DNA of 10,565 nucleotides from Echinostoma caproni (Eukaryota; Platyhelminthes; Trematoda; Plagiorchiida; Echinostomatidae), in assembly GCA_900618425.1 (NCBI GenBank), contig UZAN01047273.1, forward strand, positions 7,769 to 18,333. Direction: 5' to 3'. Each line of letters starts with the position of its first letter. Position 1 is the stretch's first letter. A program made the translations under genes and the position numbers. Below are positions 1 through 6,995 of the stretch, piece after piece. The notes beneath the pieces are model-generated. The model was not told the origin of the DNA, ran no database searches, and saw only the letters and a program-made list of their open reading frames with translations.

Positions 1-222
1 GACGAAGTAACTGCCAGAGTAGACCGCGGTGAGTCTGTTCAAGTCTGCTGTCTGTATTTTCAGAAGGCATTTTTCACGGTCAAAGCTAAGGAACCTGCGA
101 GTTGCTCCCGTGTTGGTAGAATGGATAAGGTGTAACAACCTTGGCAACTTGTCATTCCGTTTGCGTGCGAGTCATGCTCATGTCTTTCTGGATCACGTAC
201 CAATGGAACTCTTTCAATGATA
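1..222 (+). pseudogene. CR1-like LINE reverse transcriptase fragment (palm), 5' cut by window
   Basis: This is a broken piece of a non-LTR retrotransposon RT. The first frame (1-125) shows ESVQVCCLYFQKAFFTV, which corresponds to RT motif A (typically YLDFQKAFDTVNH in CR1/jockey-type elements). Both acidic positions of that motif are replaced (Y and F instead of D), so no active enzyme is possible. From about position 80 the homology shifts to the second frame, where VLVEWIRCNNLGNLSFRLR and a degenerate HVPMEL stand where these RTs carry the WI...(R/T)FRVRVG and SGVPQGS stretches. One frameshift and several substitutions separate the two parts. The upstream part of the element lies outside the window and the downstream FADD motif was not found. 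It is a different copy from the LINE at 1645-4309. Family assignment by eye; LINE RT is fairly sure, the exact clade is not. Confidence 0.65.
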
Positions 223-402
223 TTATCAGCCTGCGAAAAAACGGAAAGCGAATGCAGGCGCTGCTGTTTGACTATGGGTGTTGGTCTTAAAACGCCAAAC
301 CCGGACTCTGAGGGCAGAACGTGTCACCAGCTGAAGCACCGGGGTGTAGAGAAAAACGCCCAGGATGTTAAATCACGAGTACAAAGGAACGATTGAACAG
401 GT

Positions 403-859
403 ACACTTAAATCCCTGAAAGTACGGTATCGCGAAGTCCAGGCGAACATAGAATTCTTGAAAAGAAAAGCACATTTAGCGGGATTTAAACAAAAGACTGT
501 TTTGACCTTGAACGGTGATGAACCTTTCTCAAAAGAATCTGAGGACCGTCGAGAAATGGACCGGTGAGTAGTCCAGGATCCCGTACGGGCAGCTGATATG
601 CCATCCGTTAGTATCAGAAGGATACACAGGATGGGCACCTGAAGCCACCCGGAACCAGCGGGATTTCGCAGGACAACACCCCTACTTGTTGAGTTTGTGG
701 AACCAACTAGTGGAGATAAATTGTTTACAAACTCCCAGAGAATTCTGGATGAAACCTGTGGATGGCATATAGTAGTGACTGACATCTCCAGGAGTCTAAA
801 CACATGACAACCCAACGGTAAAGTATGGCAGGTTGAACGGAGAACAATGAACATCCTGT
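403..859 (+). pseudogene. LINE ORF1-like leader protein remnant with three TGA stops
   Basis: One reading frame can be followed for about 150 codons and is interrupted only by TGA at 565, 640 and 805. It begins with a charged, helix-prone stretch (YREVQANIEFLKRKAHLAG), followed by ADMPSVSIRRIHRMG, then TPLLVEFVEPTSGDKLFTNS and a WHIVVTDISRSL block. The order 'PRP-like, LLVEF..., ...VVTDISRSL' resembles the RRM-like or nucleic-acid-binding part of ORF1 proteins of CR1-type LINEs, which carry an RP(R/L)P-(L/I)xVxF ... (I/V)xxDL(S/T) pattern. The frame ends at 857-859, where the palindromic repeat starts, so an insertion or rearrangement broke it. It may belong to the same LINE as the endonuclease/RT remnant that resumes after the palindrome; the sequence cannot prove that. 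Retained coding character is clear, family identity moderate. Confidence 0.5.
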
Positions 860-1236
860 AACGACCAAGACGCGATTGTCCTGGTCCAGGCGAAACTAAA
901 AAGACCTCGTCTGTATGCTTTCAATCAAATAACTCTTCGCTCGTTTTTGATAGCGATAATCAAATCCAAGAGCAAAGCGTAACCCAAATTATCGAGAACC
1001 AAGTCCATCCAAAATAATGTACGGTACTATTTTCGCATTAATCACAAATACACAAGGCAGTCATACCTTCGATAGTAAGCCTGATTCACTATCCGGCCAA
1101 AATGTTACAAATATTCACAGAAAATATCTGCGGTAGTAAAAAGTAAATATTAAAATGAGTGATTTGTATTACCTTTCAGATAATTTTGGACCAATACGAA
1201 AATTCTGCACGCTTCAACATATCAAGAAAATTAGTC
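857..1236 (-). repeat. Left arm of palindrome: LTR-like repeat, minus-oriented, 5'-truncated
   Basis: This stretch matches the copy at 4310-4709 in the same orientation and the reverse complement of 1243-1644, with roughly one difference in five bases by eye. Shared landmarks are TGTAACGACCAAGACGCG at the outer end, AAAAGACCTCGTCTGTATG, ATTATCGAGAACCAAGTCCAT, and ATGAGTGATTTG...ACCTTTCAGATAATT towards the inner end. It stops near TTAGTCTT (1236), so it lacks about 30 bp that the other two copies have. It is the most diverged of the three. On the LTR interpretation it is the 3' part of an LTR read on the minus strand, ending TTACA at 857. Confidence 0.8.
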
Positions 1237-1242
1237 TTCACC

Positions 1243-1644
1243 GTTATATTGAATTCCTTTTGGCTAGGAGGCTCCAGATTAGTTTCCTTGATTTGATGAA
1301 GCGTGTAGAGTTTTCTTATTGGTCCAGAATTATCTGAAAGGTAATTCAAATCACTCATTTTCCTATTTGCTTTCCACTACAGCAGATATTTTCTTTAAAT
1401 GTTTGTAACGTTTAGGCTGGATAGTAAATCAGGCTCACTATCAGAGATATAACTTTTCATTATTGCCAAAATAGTACCGTAGATTATTTTCGATGGACTT
1501 GGTTCTCGATAATTTGGGCTACGCTTTGCTCTTGGGTTTGGCTAGCGCTATCAAGAACGAGTGAAGAGTCATTTGAATGAACGCATACAGACGAGGTCTT
1601 TTTCGTATCGCTTGGAACAAGATCTTCGCGTTTTGGTCGTTACA
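1243..1644 (+). repeat. Right arm of palindrome: LTR-like repeat, plus-oriented, 5'-truncated
   Basis: This is the reverse complement of the third copy (4310-4709). From 1243 to about 1600 I count three substitutions in a line-by-line comparison, about 99% identity. The last ~45 bp (1600-1644) are clearly less similar, although the terminal CGCGTTTTGGTCGTTACA is again shared. The inner boundary is GTTATATTGAA, close to the matching GTTATATTG of the third copy (on its minus strand). The opposite strand contains a 60-codon open frame starting MSDLNYLSDNSGPI, also present in the other copies; I regard it as antisense to an LTR and probably not a gene. LINE sequence follows immediately downstream. 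Confidence 0.85.
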
Positions 1645-1769
1645 ATGACTGCAAGTTGGGTAAGCGACTGATTAGGGCAAATGTAAAGGCAATTGAAAAC
1701 TTAGTCAAACCCTGAAACATTGATCTATCCATGGGTTAAAAATACCGGGGACCGTTCTCTGACGTAATG

Positions 1770-2115
1770 GAGGACAACGAGCTTCTCCAGTTTAAAACGG
1801 ACTATACAAGAAGCTGAACAAAGTTTCTTCTCATGGGCGAGTTCAAGGATCCGGGGATAAACCAGTTGACCCGGGCGGTGCCAAGAGGGTCATTTGGGGA
1901 ACGTCAGAAATCCGCAATCCACGAGTATGCAATAGTTCAGCATATAGACAAGGAGACGAGACGGAGATTTGGTCAGAAAAGATCGATATTAGACCTTGTC
2001 ATAACTAAGTGCTCTAAAGATATCAACAAGATCGAGAGAAGCACCGTTAGAGAAAAGCAACCATGCCGTGGTCTGTCTATCTTACAGCCTATACGGGGCC
2101 TGCTTTCCGTATAAA
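1770..2115 (+). pseudogene. LINE endonuclease, C-terminal half (APE-type), frameshifted
   Basis: The frame from 1833 starts MGEFKDPG, which stands at the position of the conserved GDFNxP motif of APE-type endonucleases; both key residues are changed (D to E, N to K). About 40 codons on, SILDLVITK (1983-2009) matches the S(I/D)LDLV(L/I)T motif. The last catalytic motif (S-D/N-H) is visible only after a frameshift, as SNHAVV at 2056-2073 in the next frame. The enzyme nicks target DNA for target-primed reverse transcription; this copy cannot do so. The N-terminal catalytic half is absent, and 1645-1770 gives no clear match. Confidence 0.7.
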
Positions 2116-2741
2116 AGGATAAGGAAGTTTACCAGTATAAATGAAGTAGAACTCATCCTATAAGTTTCGTTCTTGAACTGGATGGTGGAACTGATCTTCC
2201 TCCAGGCCCTTTAGGGAGTGATTGCGGAGAACCCAGTGGACCTCACCAATGAAGCTTCACCTATTCGGAGGCTCAGAAAGAGTAGAACCCCACTATGGTG
2301 GGGATTCCGTGCACATGAAGTTAACAGTAGTAAGCAAGAGGCCTGGAGACGGTATAAGGCACAAGGTGGCCATCGCAGTCTCTTGCAGTACCTGGCGGCC
2401 AGGCAGAAAGCCAATATGGTACAAAGGGAATGCAAGCATGCATATATGGGACAGGTTAACTAAAAATGCTTAAACAAACCTCGAGGCATACTTCAGGTTA
2501 GTGCAGTCGAACTAACGCCTACGAAGTGGGGTGGGGCGAGTGAGAGATGAACAAGGGATAGAGGTGAACATAGACTGCTAAAAGACAGGAGTGCTTAGGG
2601 GCCTTTTGCAGCAAGCATGCAAGACGGACAGTGGAACACAGTCAAAACTATCCGAGAGATGCAACTGCAATAAATGATCACCCAATTGATGGTGAAGAAG
2701 TCGAGCAAAGCATCTTTGAGTCGGTTGAGAACAAGGCAGTC
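2116..2741 (+). pseudogene. LINE ORF2 linker between endonuclease and RT, decayed
   Basis: An open frame at 2218-2463 contains RTPLWW followed by SKQEAWRRYKAQGG, LLQYLAARQKA and a CKHAYMGQV end. This is the typical basic linker of CR1/jockey ORF2, where 'PLWM/W...KR..AW(R/K)RY(K/R)..G....Y...RN.A....R.AKR.Y(E)' joins the endonuclease to the RT. The same frame reaches back to the SNHAVV motif with a few stops. From about 2465 to 2740 only weak traces remain in shifting frames, with no convincing motif. Confidence 0.55.
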
Positions 2742-3697
2742 GAACCGGACGGCGTCCATCTAGCCATCCTGAAACCACTAGCCTCGATAATGGCAAGTTG
2801 GTGAGCGGTCTCCAATGCTTCGCTGGAAACTGAAACCTTGCCGCAGTAGTGATTGCACACTACCATCACACTTATACCCAAAGGTGTAGGTGAAAGTGTC
2901 TGGGAAGATTTCAGGCCTGTCAGCCTAACTTCTGTGGTGCTGAAGGTGAGAGAGTGATTCAGGACAGAATAGTTGACCACTTGCAACGACACGGACTGGT
3001 TGGTAGATCGCAGCATGGGTTCGTACGCAAGAAGTCTTGATTGTCAAACATTCGGTGCTACTTGGATGAATTGACGGGGGTAATCGGTGGAGGAGAAAAG
3101 TTTGAATTATTCTACTTAGATTTCCAGAAGACTTTTGATTCAGTAAATCATCGATTACTACTATACCAGCTGCACTATTTCGGATTCGCAGACAAATACT
3201 GGTCTGGATCAGGGACGTTTATAGTGCGTGTAGGGGAGGAAGTGTCAGTAGAAAGGCACATGCGAAGTGAGTTACCTCACGGTTTAGTCCGCGGACCCTT
3301 AATATTTCTACTTTGCGTAGATAAGGTCGATCAGAATTAGGGCAACCCGTGCTTCGCGTTCGCGAGTGATGTAAAAGTAATTGGCCTGGTGGATGCATCA
3401 GTGCAGGACGACCTGGACTAGATCCAGCAATGTGCAAACGAGTGGGACTTACCTCTCAATGTGCCTCAATGCGTCCATCTAGTGACTGCAGGCACGGAAC
3501 ATACTGTGCGGAAGCTAGGGCTGGGAAGTGATGCTACAACTCTATCAGCTAAGGTCGCAACTAAGGACCTTGAAGTGACGATCCAATCGGACCTCCAGCA
3601 TCGAGCGCAGTGCAAAAGGACTACCCTAACCGCATCAGGGCCTCTGTACCAGCTGCTCCAAGTAGTGAACCCGAGATGTAATACTCCCACTGTATAA
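2742..3697 (+). pseudogene. LINE reverse transcriptase domain, decayed
   Basis: Recognisable RT blocks in order: EPDGVHLAILKPLASIM (2742-2792; family SPGPDGIHP), DFRPVSLTSVVLK (2907-2945), then after a frameshift VIQDRIVDHLQRHGLVG and QHGFVRKKS (about 2954-3037), YLDFQKTFDSVNHR with motif A aspartates intact (about 3116-3157), SELPHGLVRGPLIFLL for SGVPQGSVLGPLLFLL, and FASDVKV at 3359-3379 where FADDVK is expected, so one of the two motif C catalytic aspartates is lost. Stops lie at 3038, 3338 and 3419 in this frame. Downstream, QQCANEWDLPLN, DLEVTIQSDLQH and PLYQLLQVV match the thumb region (family ...W.L.LN..K..., KDLGV.., ..L...). Assignment to a CR1-like RT is confident; activity is ruled out. 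Confidence 0.85.
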
Positions 3698-4137
3698 GGC
3701 ATTTTTCCGGCCGCACTCAGAATATTGCGCGCAGGCCTGGAAAACCCACTAAATCAGAGACATGAAGATATTAAGGAAGATCCGGAGGCGTTTCACTAGG
3801 TACTTCCCTCAGCTGAGGAGTAGGGTTTACGAGGAAAGACTGGATCGACTGAAACTCTTCTCCCAGAACGGAGAAAAAATAAAGAGGGCCTCAATGCGGT
3901 TTTCAAACTCCTCAAAGGCCTGATCAACGTAAACGGCCAATCGCTACTGCCACTTAGTGAGCACCAAAACTTGAGAGGTCACAGCCTCCAGTCAGGAAAG
4001 AAACGTAACAAGACGAGACTTTGAGCGTAAATCTTCAGAGAAAGAATAGTAAACGATGAGAATAAACCCTCAAAAGAGATGATAGAGAACACGTCCGTCG
4101 TAACCTGGATATTGTGTGGGAGGAAGTATTCGAGTAG
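3690..4137 (+). pseudogene. LINE ORF2 C-terminal domain and terminal stop
   Basis: After a frameshift near 3690 the reading continues with YKAFFRPHSEYCAQAW, a strong match to the LYKAFVRPHLEYCVQAWSP signature after the RT of CR1-type LINEs. It is followed by a stop, then ILRKIRRRFTRYFPQL and YEERLDRLKLFS (family RVQRRATK..P.L, YEERL..L.L.SL..RR). From 3887 another frame gives NAVFKLLKGLIN, LLPLSEHQNLRGHSL and later FRERIVNDENK (family F..R.VN.WN.LP). The last codons, RRNLDIVWEEVFE then TAG (4096-4137), look like the natural C-terminus. The clean collinearity to the stop shows that the 3' end of this LINE copy was complete. Confidence 0.8.
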
Positions 4138-4309
4138 AGAGTTACTGACTCACACAGCCACCGCGCGGGTTCGTGGTGGAGATACTCAGCGGATAGGTTA
4201 ATTTTATCCTCTCTTAATCTCAGCGGCTCTTATACTTGAAGCTACCGTTAGCACCCTCTCGCTATATTATTCCTGTTTTGAATTATTTCCTAATCACGCC
4301 TGTTTCATT
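4138..4309 (+). other. 3' UTR of the LINE (putative)
   Basis: These ~170 bp lie between the ORF2 stop and the start of the third LTR-like copy and show no coding match. CR1-type LINEs often end in a short UTR followed by a simple octamer repeat rather than poly(A); no such tail is visible, so the last bases may have been lost where the LTR-like sequence abuts. The UTR length and exact end are inferred only. Confidence 0.4.
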
Positions 4310-5028
4310 GTACGACCAAAACGCGACGATATTGGTTTGAGCGAAACAAAAAAGACCTCGTCTGTATGCGTTCATTCAAATGACTCTTCACTCGTTCTTG
4401 ATAGCGCTAGCCAAACCCAAGAGCAAAGCGTAGCCCAAATTATCGAGAACCAAGTCCATCGAAAATAATCTACGGTACTATTTTGGCAATAATGAAAAGT
4501 TATATCTCTGATAGTGAGCCTGATTTACTATCCAGCCTAAACGTTACAAACATTTAAAGAAAATATCTGCTGTAGTGGAAAGCAAATAGGAAAATGAGTG
4601 ATTTGAATTACCTTTCAGATAATTCTGGACCAATAGGAAAACTCTACACGCTTCATCAAATCAAGGAAACTAATCTGGAGCCTCCTAGCCAAAAGGGGTT
4701 CAATATAACCAAAAGCGGCGGTCAATCCAATAAAGAGCGTCCAATCGAAACTTTGGTCGCAATAAAACAAGCAGAAGCACTGAGTCTCATTTACATGTGA
4801 GAACAACGCACTTGACGTGTGTGTCCAATAGATATGCTTCACCGTAAAAAGGGTGAAACAGAAGGTTCGAAATAGAAAATTCACCGACAGGCAAACCCCT
4901 GTCAGAAAGAATGCACTATGGAATGGAAAAGAAAGATAAGGAAATGCAAGGTACTTGAGAGAAATTTTCAGTTCTTCCAGACTGTTATTTTGTCACCAAA
5001 ATTCCTCCGAGCGGACAGTGTCGCAACA
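4310..5028 (-). repeat. Putative 3' LTR of the BEL/Pao element (contains third repeat copy, 4310-4709)
   Basis: On the minus strand the block begins TGTTGCGACACTGTCCGC at 5028, right after a purine-rich tract and 113 bp after the pol stop, and ends GGTCGTACA at 4310. TGT...ACA ends and a TGTTGCGAC-like start are usual for BEL/Pao LTRs. The length would be 719 bp. The inner 4310-4709 part is the sequence found twice more in the palindrome. A TTATATTGAA element near 4700 on the minus strand could be a TATA-like box. What is uncertain is whether 4710-5028 and 4310-4709 are really one LTR: the palindromic copies contain only the second part, and no matching 5' LTR lies in the window. The alternative is a separate 0.4 kb repeat that happens to lie next to the LTR start. 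Confidence 0.5.
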
Positions 5029-5056
5029 CTTTGTCTTTTGTTCAGTCTCTGCCCTC
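5029..5056 (-). other. Polypurine tract before the LTR
   Basis: On the minus strand GAACAAAAGACAAAG directly precedes TGTTGCGACA. A purine-rich run immediately upstream of the 3' LTR primes plus-strand DNA synthesis in LTR retrotransposons. Position and orientation agree with the pol remnant; the tract is not perfectly purine, as expected of an old copy. Confidence 0.5.
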
Positions 5057-5141
5057 ATACTTTCGCTCTCAAATCAATGGCGTTCACAGGATATCGCAAC
5101 AGTACGGCTGCATACACCCTATCCTATCACCCTCGTTCTTT

Positions 5142-5425
5142 TTAGTGGACATAGACGACGCAATCACTTTTTATCTTGCCGCCACCGTTAGGCGCAACAA
5201 CCGTTTGTACGAGTCCATCTCCGTCAGTCTCGACTGCAGTGATGGTACCCATGGGCCATTTGTCACGTGTTGTAGTTTCAGATGCTTCTGATACGATGTC
5301 GCTTGTTTTGAAATTGCCATGCTTCGAAAGTTACTTTTGTCGCACCTGCAGGGTTGGTATATACTCCCTCATCCATCAACACCAGAATTTAGTAGCGAAG
5401 TGACCTACCTGAACCTTCCAGTATA
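5142..5425 (-). pseudogene. BEL/Pao pol C-terminal DUF5641-like domain
   Basis: Minus-strand reading gives WKVQVGHFATKFWC, then after a stop REYIPTLQVRQK, matching the (W)K..Q.LA..FW.RW..EYLPTLQ.R.KW signature that opens the domain after BEL/Pao integrases. After a frameshift, TTRDKWPMGTITAVETDGDG and LVQTVVAP follow (family ..W.LGRV.EV.PG.DG.VR.V.V). A TAA at 5142-5144 ends the frame where such pol proteins end. The domain is thought to be part of the integrase C-terminal region. One internal stop and at least one frameshift disable it. Assignment is confident from the two separate signatures. Confidence 0.75.
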
Positions 5426-5559
5426 ACGCTCTCTCATTGTGAGAACTAGGTTTTGATCATTCTCCGTCAACAACAATAAACTGTTCGAGGATAGCGTTTT
5501 TCTTTCCTTATTATCCGAAAAACACGGCACCAGCGGTTGGTTATTCAATATTCATTAAC
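5426..5559 (-). other. Degraded pol segment between integrase core and DUF5641
   Basis: No single motif stands out here. The position corresponds to the part of BEL/Pao pol between the integrase core and the W.QVQ..A..FW block (normally holding LNSRPL and LTP.H.L motifs). Faint traces only; spacing is somewhat short, which suggests deletions. Confidence 0.4.
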
Positions 5560-5975
5560 TGCTCCTTTTTCAATGCAAGCAGTAATCTGCCAACGGTGCG
5601 GATTATTCTCTCCCATAGGCCTCCCCTATGACTTGAGGAAGGAGGGTTAAAGAATCATTTTATTCCAACGCATGCAAGAGATTCTTTATTCTTGTGTCCG
5701 TCTCAGCGTTTAATTGTATCTTTTAGGTCTGATACAGCATCCACCAAATTTGATCGGTTATCACTATGAATCCTTGAAAGTGTTCCTTGTCTATCGATGA
5801 ACCTCAATGGACAATAGATGAATAAATCGGTATCGTTACTTCCTGCTTTCTCAAAGTGCACGGATCTGGTCTGTATACGTTAACACGCAACCATATTTCT
5901 TTTCCAAACCACAACCCTTGCGAACAAACGGAGATAAAAAATAATCTGCTCTTACTAAATCTAAAACAGCACCAT
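5560..5975 (-). pseudogene. BEL/Pao integrase catalytic core, decayed
   Basis: The three catalytic acidic positions can be placed on the minus strand. The first Asp is in ADYFLSPFV (codon 5944-5946; family VDYFGPF.V). The second is in IHSDNRSNLVDA (codon 5760-5762; family SDNGTNFVGA). The Glu is in RGGLWERIIRT (codon 5610-5612; family FGGVWERLIR). The second Asp and the Glu share one frame and are 50 residues apart, as usual for this family; that frame has two stops between them. The first Asp is in another frame, so there is at least one indel. EKKYGC and LRFIDRQGT also match the expected blocks between the first two residues. The enzyme would insert element cDNA into chromosomes; this copy is inactive. 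Confidence 0.8.
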
Positions 5976-6330
5976 CACCTGCAGAAGCTACCATTTTCCG
6001 ACAATATGCATTGACCTATTACTCGCTTCACAGTACCGATCATCTTGACAATCCAATATTTTTCACGTATTGCGGACAAAACGTGTGACGTACCACTATG
6101 TCCTTCTCTGCTATGATAGTGGCGAATAATAAGATCAATCACAAAATAATTGATTAGGATCACCGTATGCTTGAAATGGGATGAGTAGTTTGCGTAACCA
6201 AGTTGCCTAACGGCACAAAGCAAGCCACCTATCGTAACTGGACAAGCTTCCTGAAATAATGCACCATGCCTTCATTTCGTGCTTTTTGAAGTTTCCACTG
6301 CACTGTTAGTTTACCGGACGTTTTGTTCTG
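5975..6330 (-). pseudogene. BEL/Pao integrase N-terminal H2C2 zinc-binding domain
   Basis: An open minus-strand frame (6223-5975) contains FKHTVILI, DLIIRHYHSREGHSG, VLSAIREKYWIVK and VKRVIGQCILS. This matches the H2C2 domain upstream of BEL/Pao integrase cores (KHPVIL...LI..HHE..GH.G...VL..LR..FWI..GR..V...L..C..C). The histidines are kept but the second cysteine of the CxxC pair is serine (CILS), so zinc binding would be impaired. Upstream, GKLTVQWKLQKARNE (near 6310) resembles the LTV.EL..A.N.I block that normally precedes it. The upstream border is the foreign repeat insertion. Confidence 0.8.
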
Positions 6331-6349
6331 CACCATTCTTAAAATGTTT

Positions 6350-6991
6350 CATCTCGCACCGTCACTTTTTTCGACCGAGCGGTTTCCTTTGCTTAAGATA
6401 CTGTCGTTTCTCGATGAATGCATAATCCTATTGTAAAACACAAATAATAAAAAACAGACAATCCGTTAACGGTGAAGCCATAAATCTCATTATTCCTTGT
6501 TCACAGAAGACATTTCATTTGTATCAATCTTTAAAACGGTACATTTTTAAGCCATTTGCCGACCTTCTGTATCATTGTTTCCCTGGCTCGGCTGCAGCTC
6601 TTCCTCCGAAATTTTAAATCTTTAACCTTGACTATTCTCACTCTGTTCTTCAAACTCGTTTCCGCGCATTACCTCTGGAGCGGATATTCCCACGTCCAGT
6701 TCTTCATAAGACAATTCTTTACATTAATGTGCTCTCTATAACGGACCTTGCACAGTACTCCATTATGTGACCTTGTCCGCTATGTGTTTCTTTTTCACCG
6801 CAATGCGTCTTTACGATGTCTTCAGTAGTCGTTTGAAAACTACTTTCGTGTTCTCTTTATACCGTTACTTTTCGCTCTCGATCGTCATTTTTTTACGTTG
6901 TAAACTTGATCATGCGCACTAGCATGATTCAAGGTCTTCGTGAAACATACTATCATTATTGTTATTATTATTATTATTATCATTATTATTA
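6350..6991 (+). repeat. Retroposon-like repeat with (ATT)n tail, copy A, inserted in BEL/Pao pol
   Basis: This stretch interrupts pol exactly between two normally adjacent blocks (KRVNLVAWIIRF upstream, LTVQWKLQKARNE downstream on the minus strand). Its right end reads ATGATTCAAGGTCTTCG, TGAAACATACTAT, then (ATT)n. The reverse complement of 9351-9610 contains the same order of landmarks: CATTG..CTCGG.TG.AG (6568 onwards), GAC(C/T)TTGTCCGC.(A/T)TGTGTT (6773 onwards), CGC.CTCGAT, GATCATGC and (C/T)TTCGT.AAA.ATAC before (ATT)n. Copy A has roughly 100-150 bp extra between the first two landmarks. A simple-repeat end fits the 3' end of a SINE or an RTE-like LINE tail. The left boundary is approximate. 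Confidence 0.6.
6953..6991 (+). repeat. (ATT)n microsatellite
   Basis: An imperfect trinucleotide run (ATTATTGTTATTATTATT and further ATT units with two interruptions). It is best explained as the 3' tail of the adjoining repeat, because the other copy also ends in ATT units in the equivalent place. Confidence 0.9.
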
Positions 6992-6995
6992 GATG

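Larger units (their letters stand above)
857..1644. repeat. ~790 bp palindrome (two head-to-head LTR-like fragments)
   Basis: The two arms (857-1236 and 1243-1644) are inverted relative to each other with only about 6 bp between them, so the whole block can fold into a long imperfect hairpin. Both outer ends read TGTAACGACC when read inwards, which looks like a terminal inverted repeat of a foldback element. I see no convincing target site duplication: the left flank is GAACATCC and the right flank ATGACTGC. The block separates the ORF1-like remnant from endonuclease sequence, and the N-terminal half of the endonuclease is missing, so a deletion accompanied its formation. Alternatives are a non-autonomous foldback DNA transposon, or two LTR fragments joined by rearrangement. 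Confidence 0.7.
1645..4309 (+). mobile_element. CR1-like non-LTR retrotransposon (LINE), 5'-truncated and decayed
   Basis: A single LINE ORF2 can be followed along the + strand: end of the apurinic-type endonuclease, basic linker, RT motifs, C-terminal domain and terminal stop codon, then a short 3' UTR. Coding sequence moves between all three frames (frame 3 to about 2055, frame 1 to about 2463, frame 3 to about 2945, frame 2 to about 3690, frame 3, frame 2, finally frame 1), so at least six indels have accumulated besides many stops. Domain order and RT motifs fit the CR1/jockey superfamily; in flatworms CR1-like elements such as SR1 of Schistosoma are known. The N-terminal endonuclease is missing at the palindrome junction. 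The element is bounded on both sides by inverted copies of the same LTR-like repeat. Confidence 0.8.

Noticed and set aside
324..854. 176-codon minus-strand open frame as a gene
   Set aside because: It lies opposite the LINE ORF1-like frame (403-859), which carries recognisable motifs; the minus-strand product shows no motif or sensible composition.
857..1644. Active DNA transposon with terminal inverted repeats (hAT or Mutator type)
   Set aside because: No transposase remnant and no target duplication were found, and a third single copy next to a BEL/Pao 3' end fits an LTR better. Kept only as an alternative.
3466..3702. Minus-strand open frame within the LINE RT thumb region
   Set aside because: The + strand frame here is the RT thumb with clear family similarity; the antisense frame is a by-product.
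4615..4884. 89-codon minus-strand frame spanning the LTR-like repeat
   Set aside because: Half of it is low-complexity Phe-rich sequence, and the conserved half is just the repeat; no sign of coding constraint.
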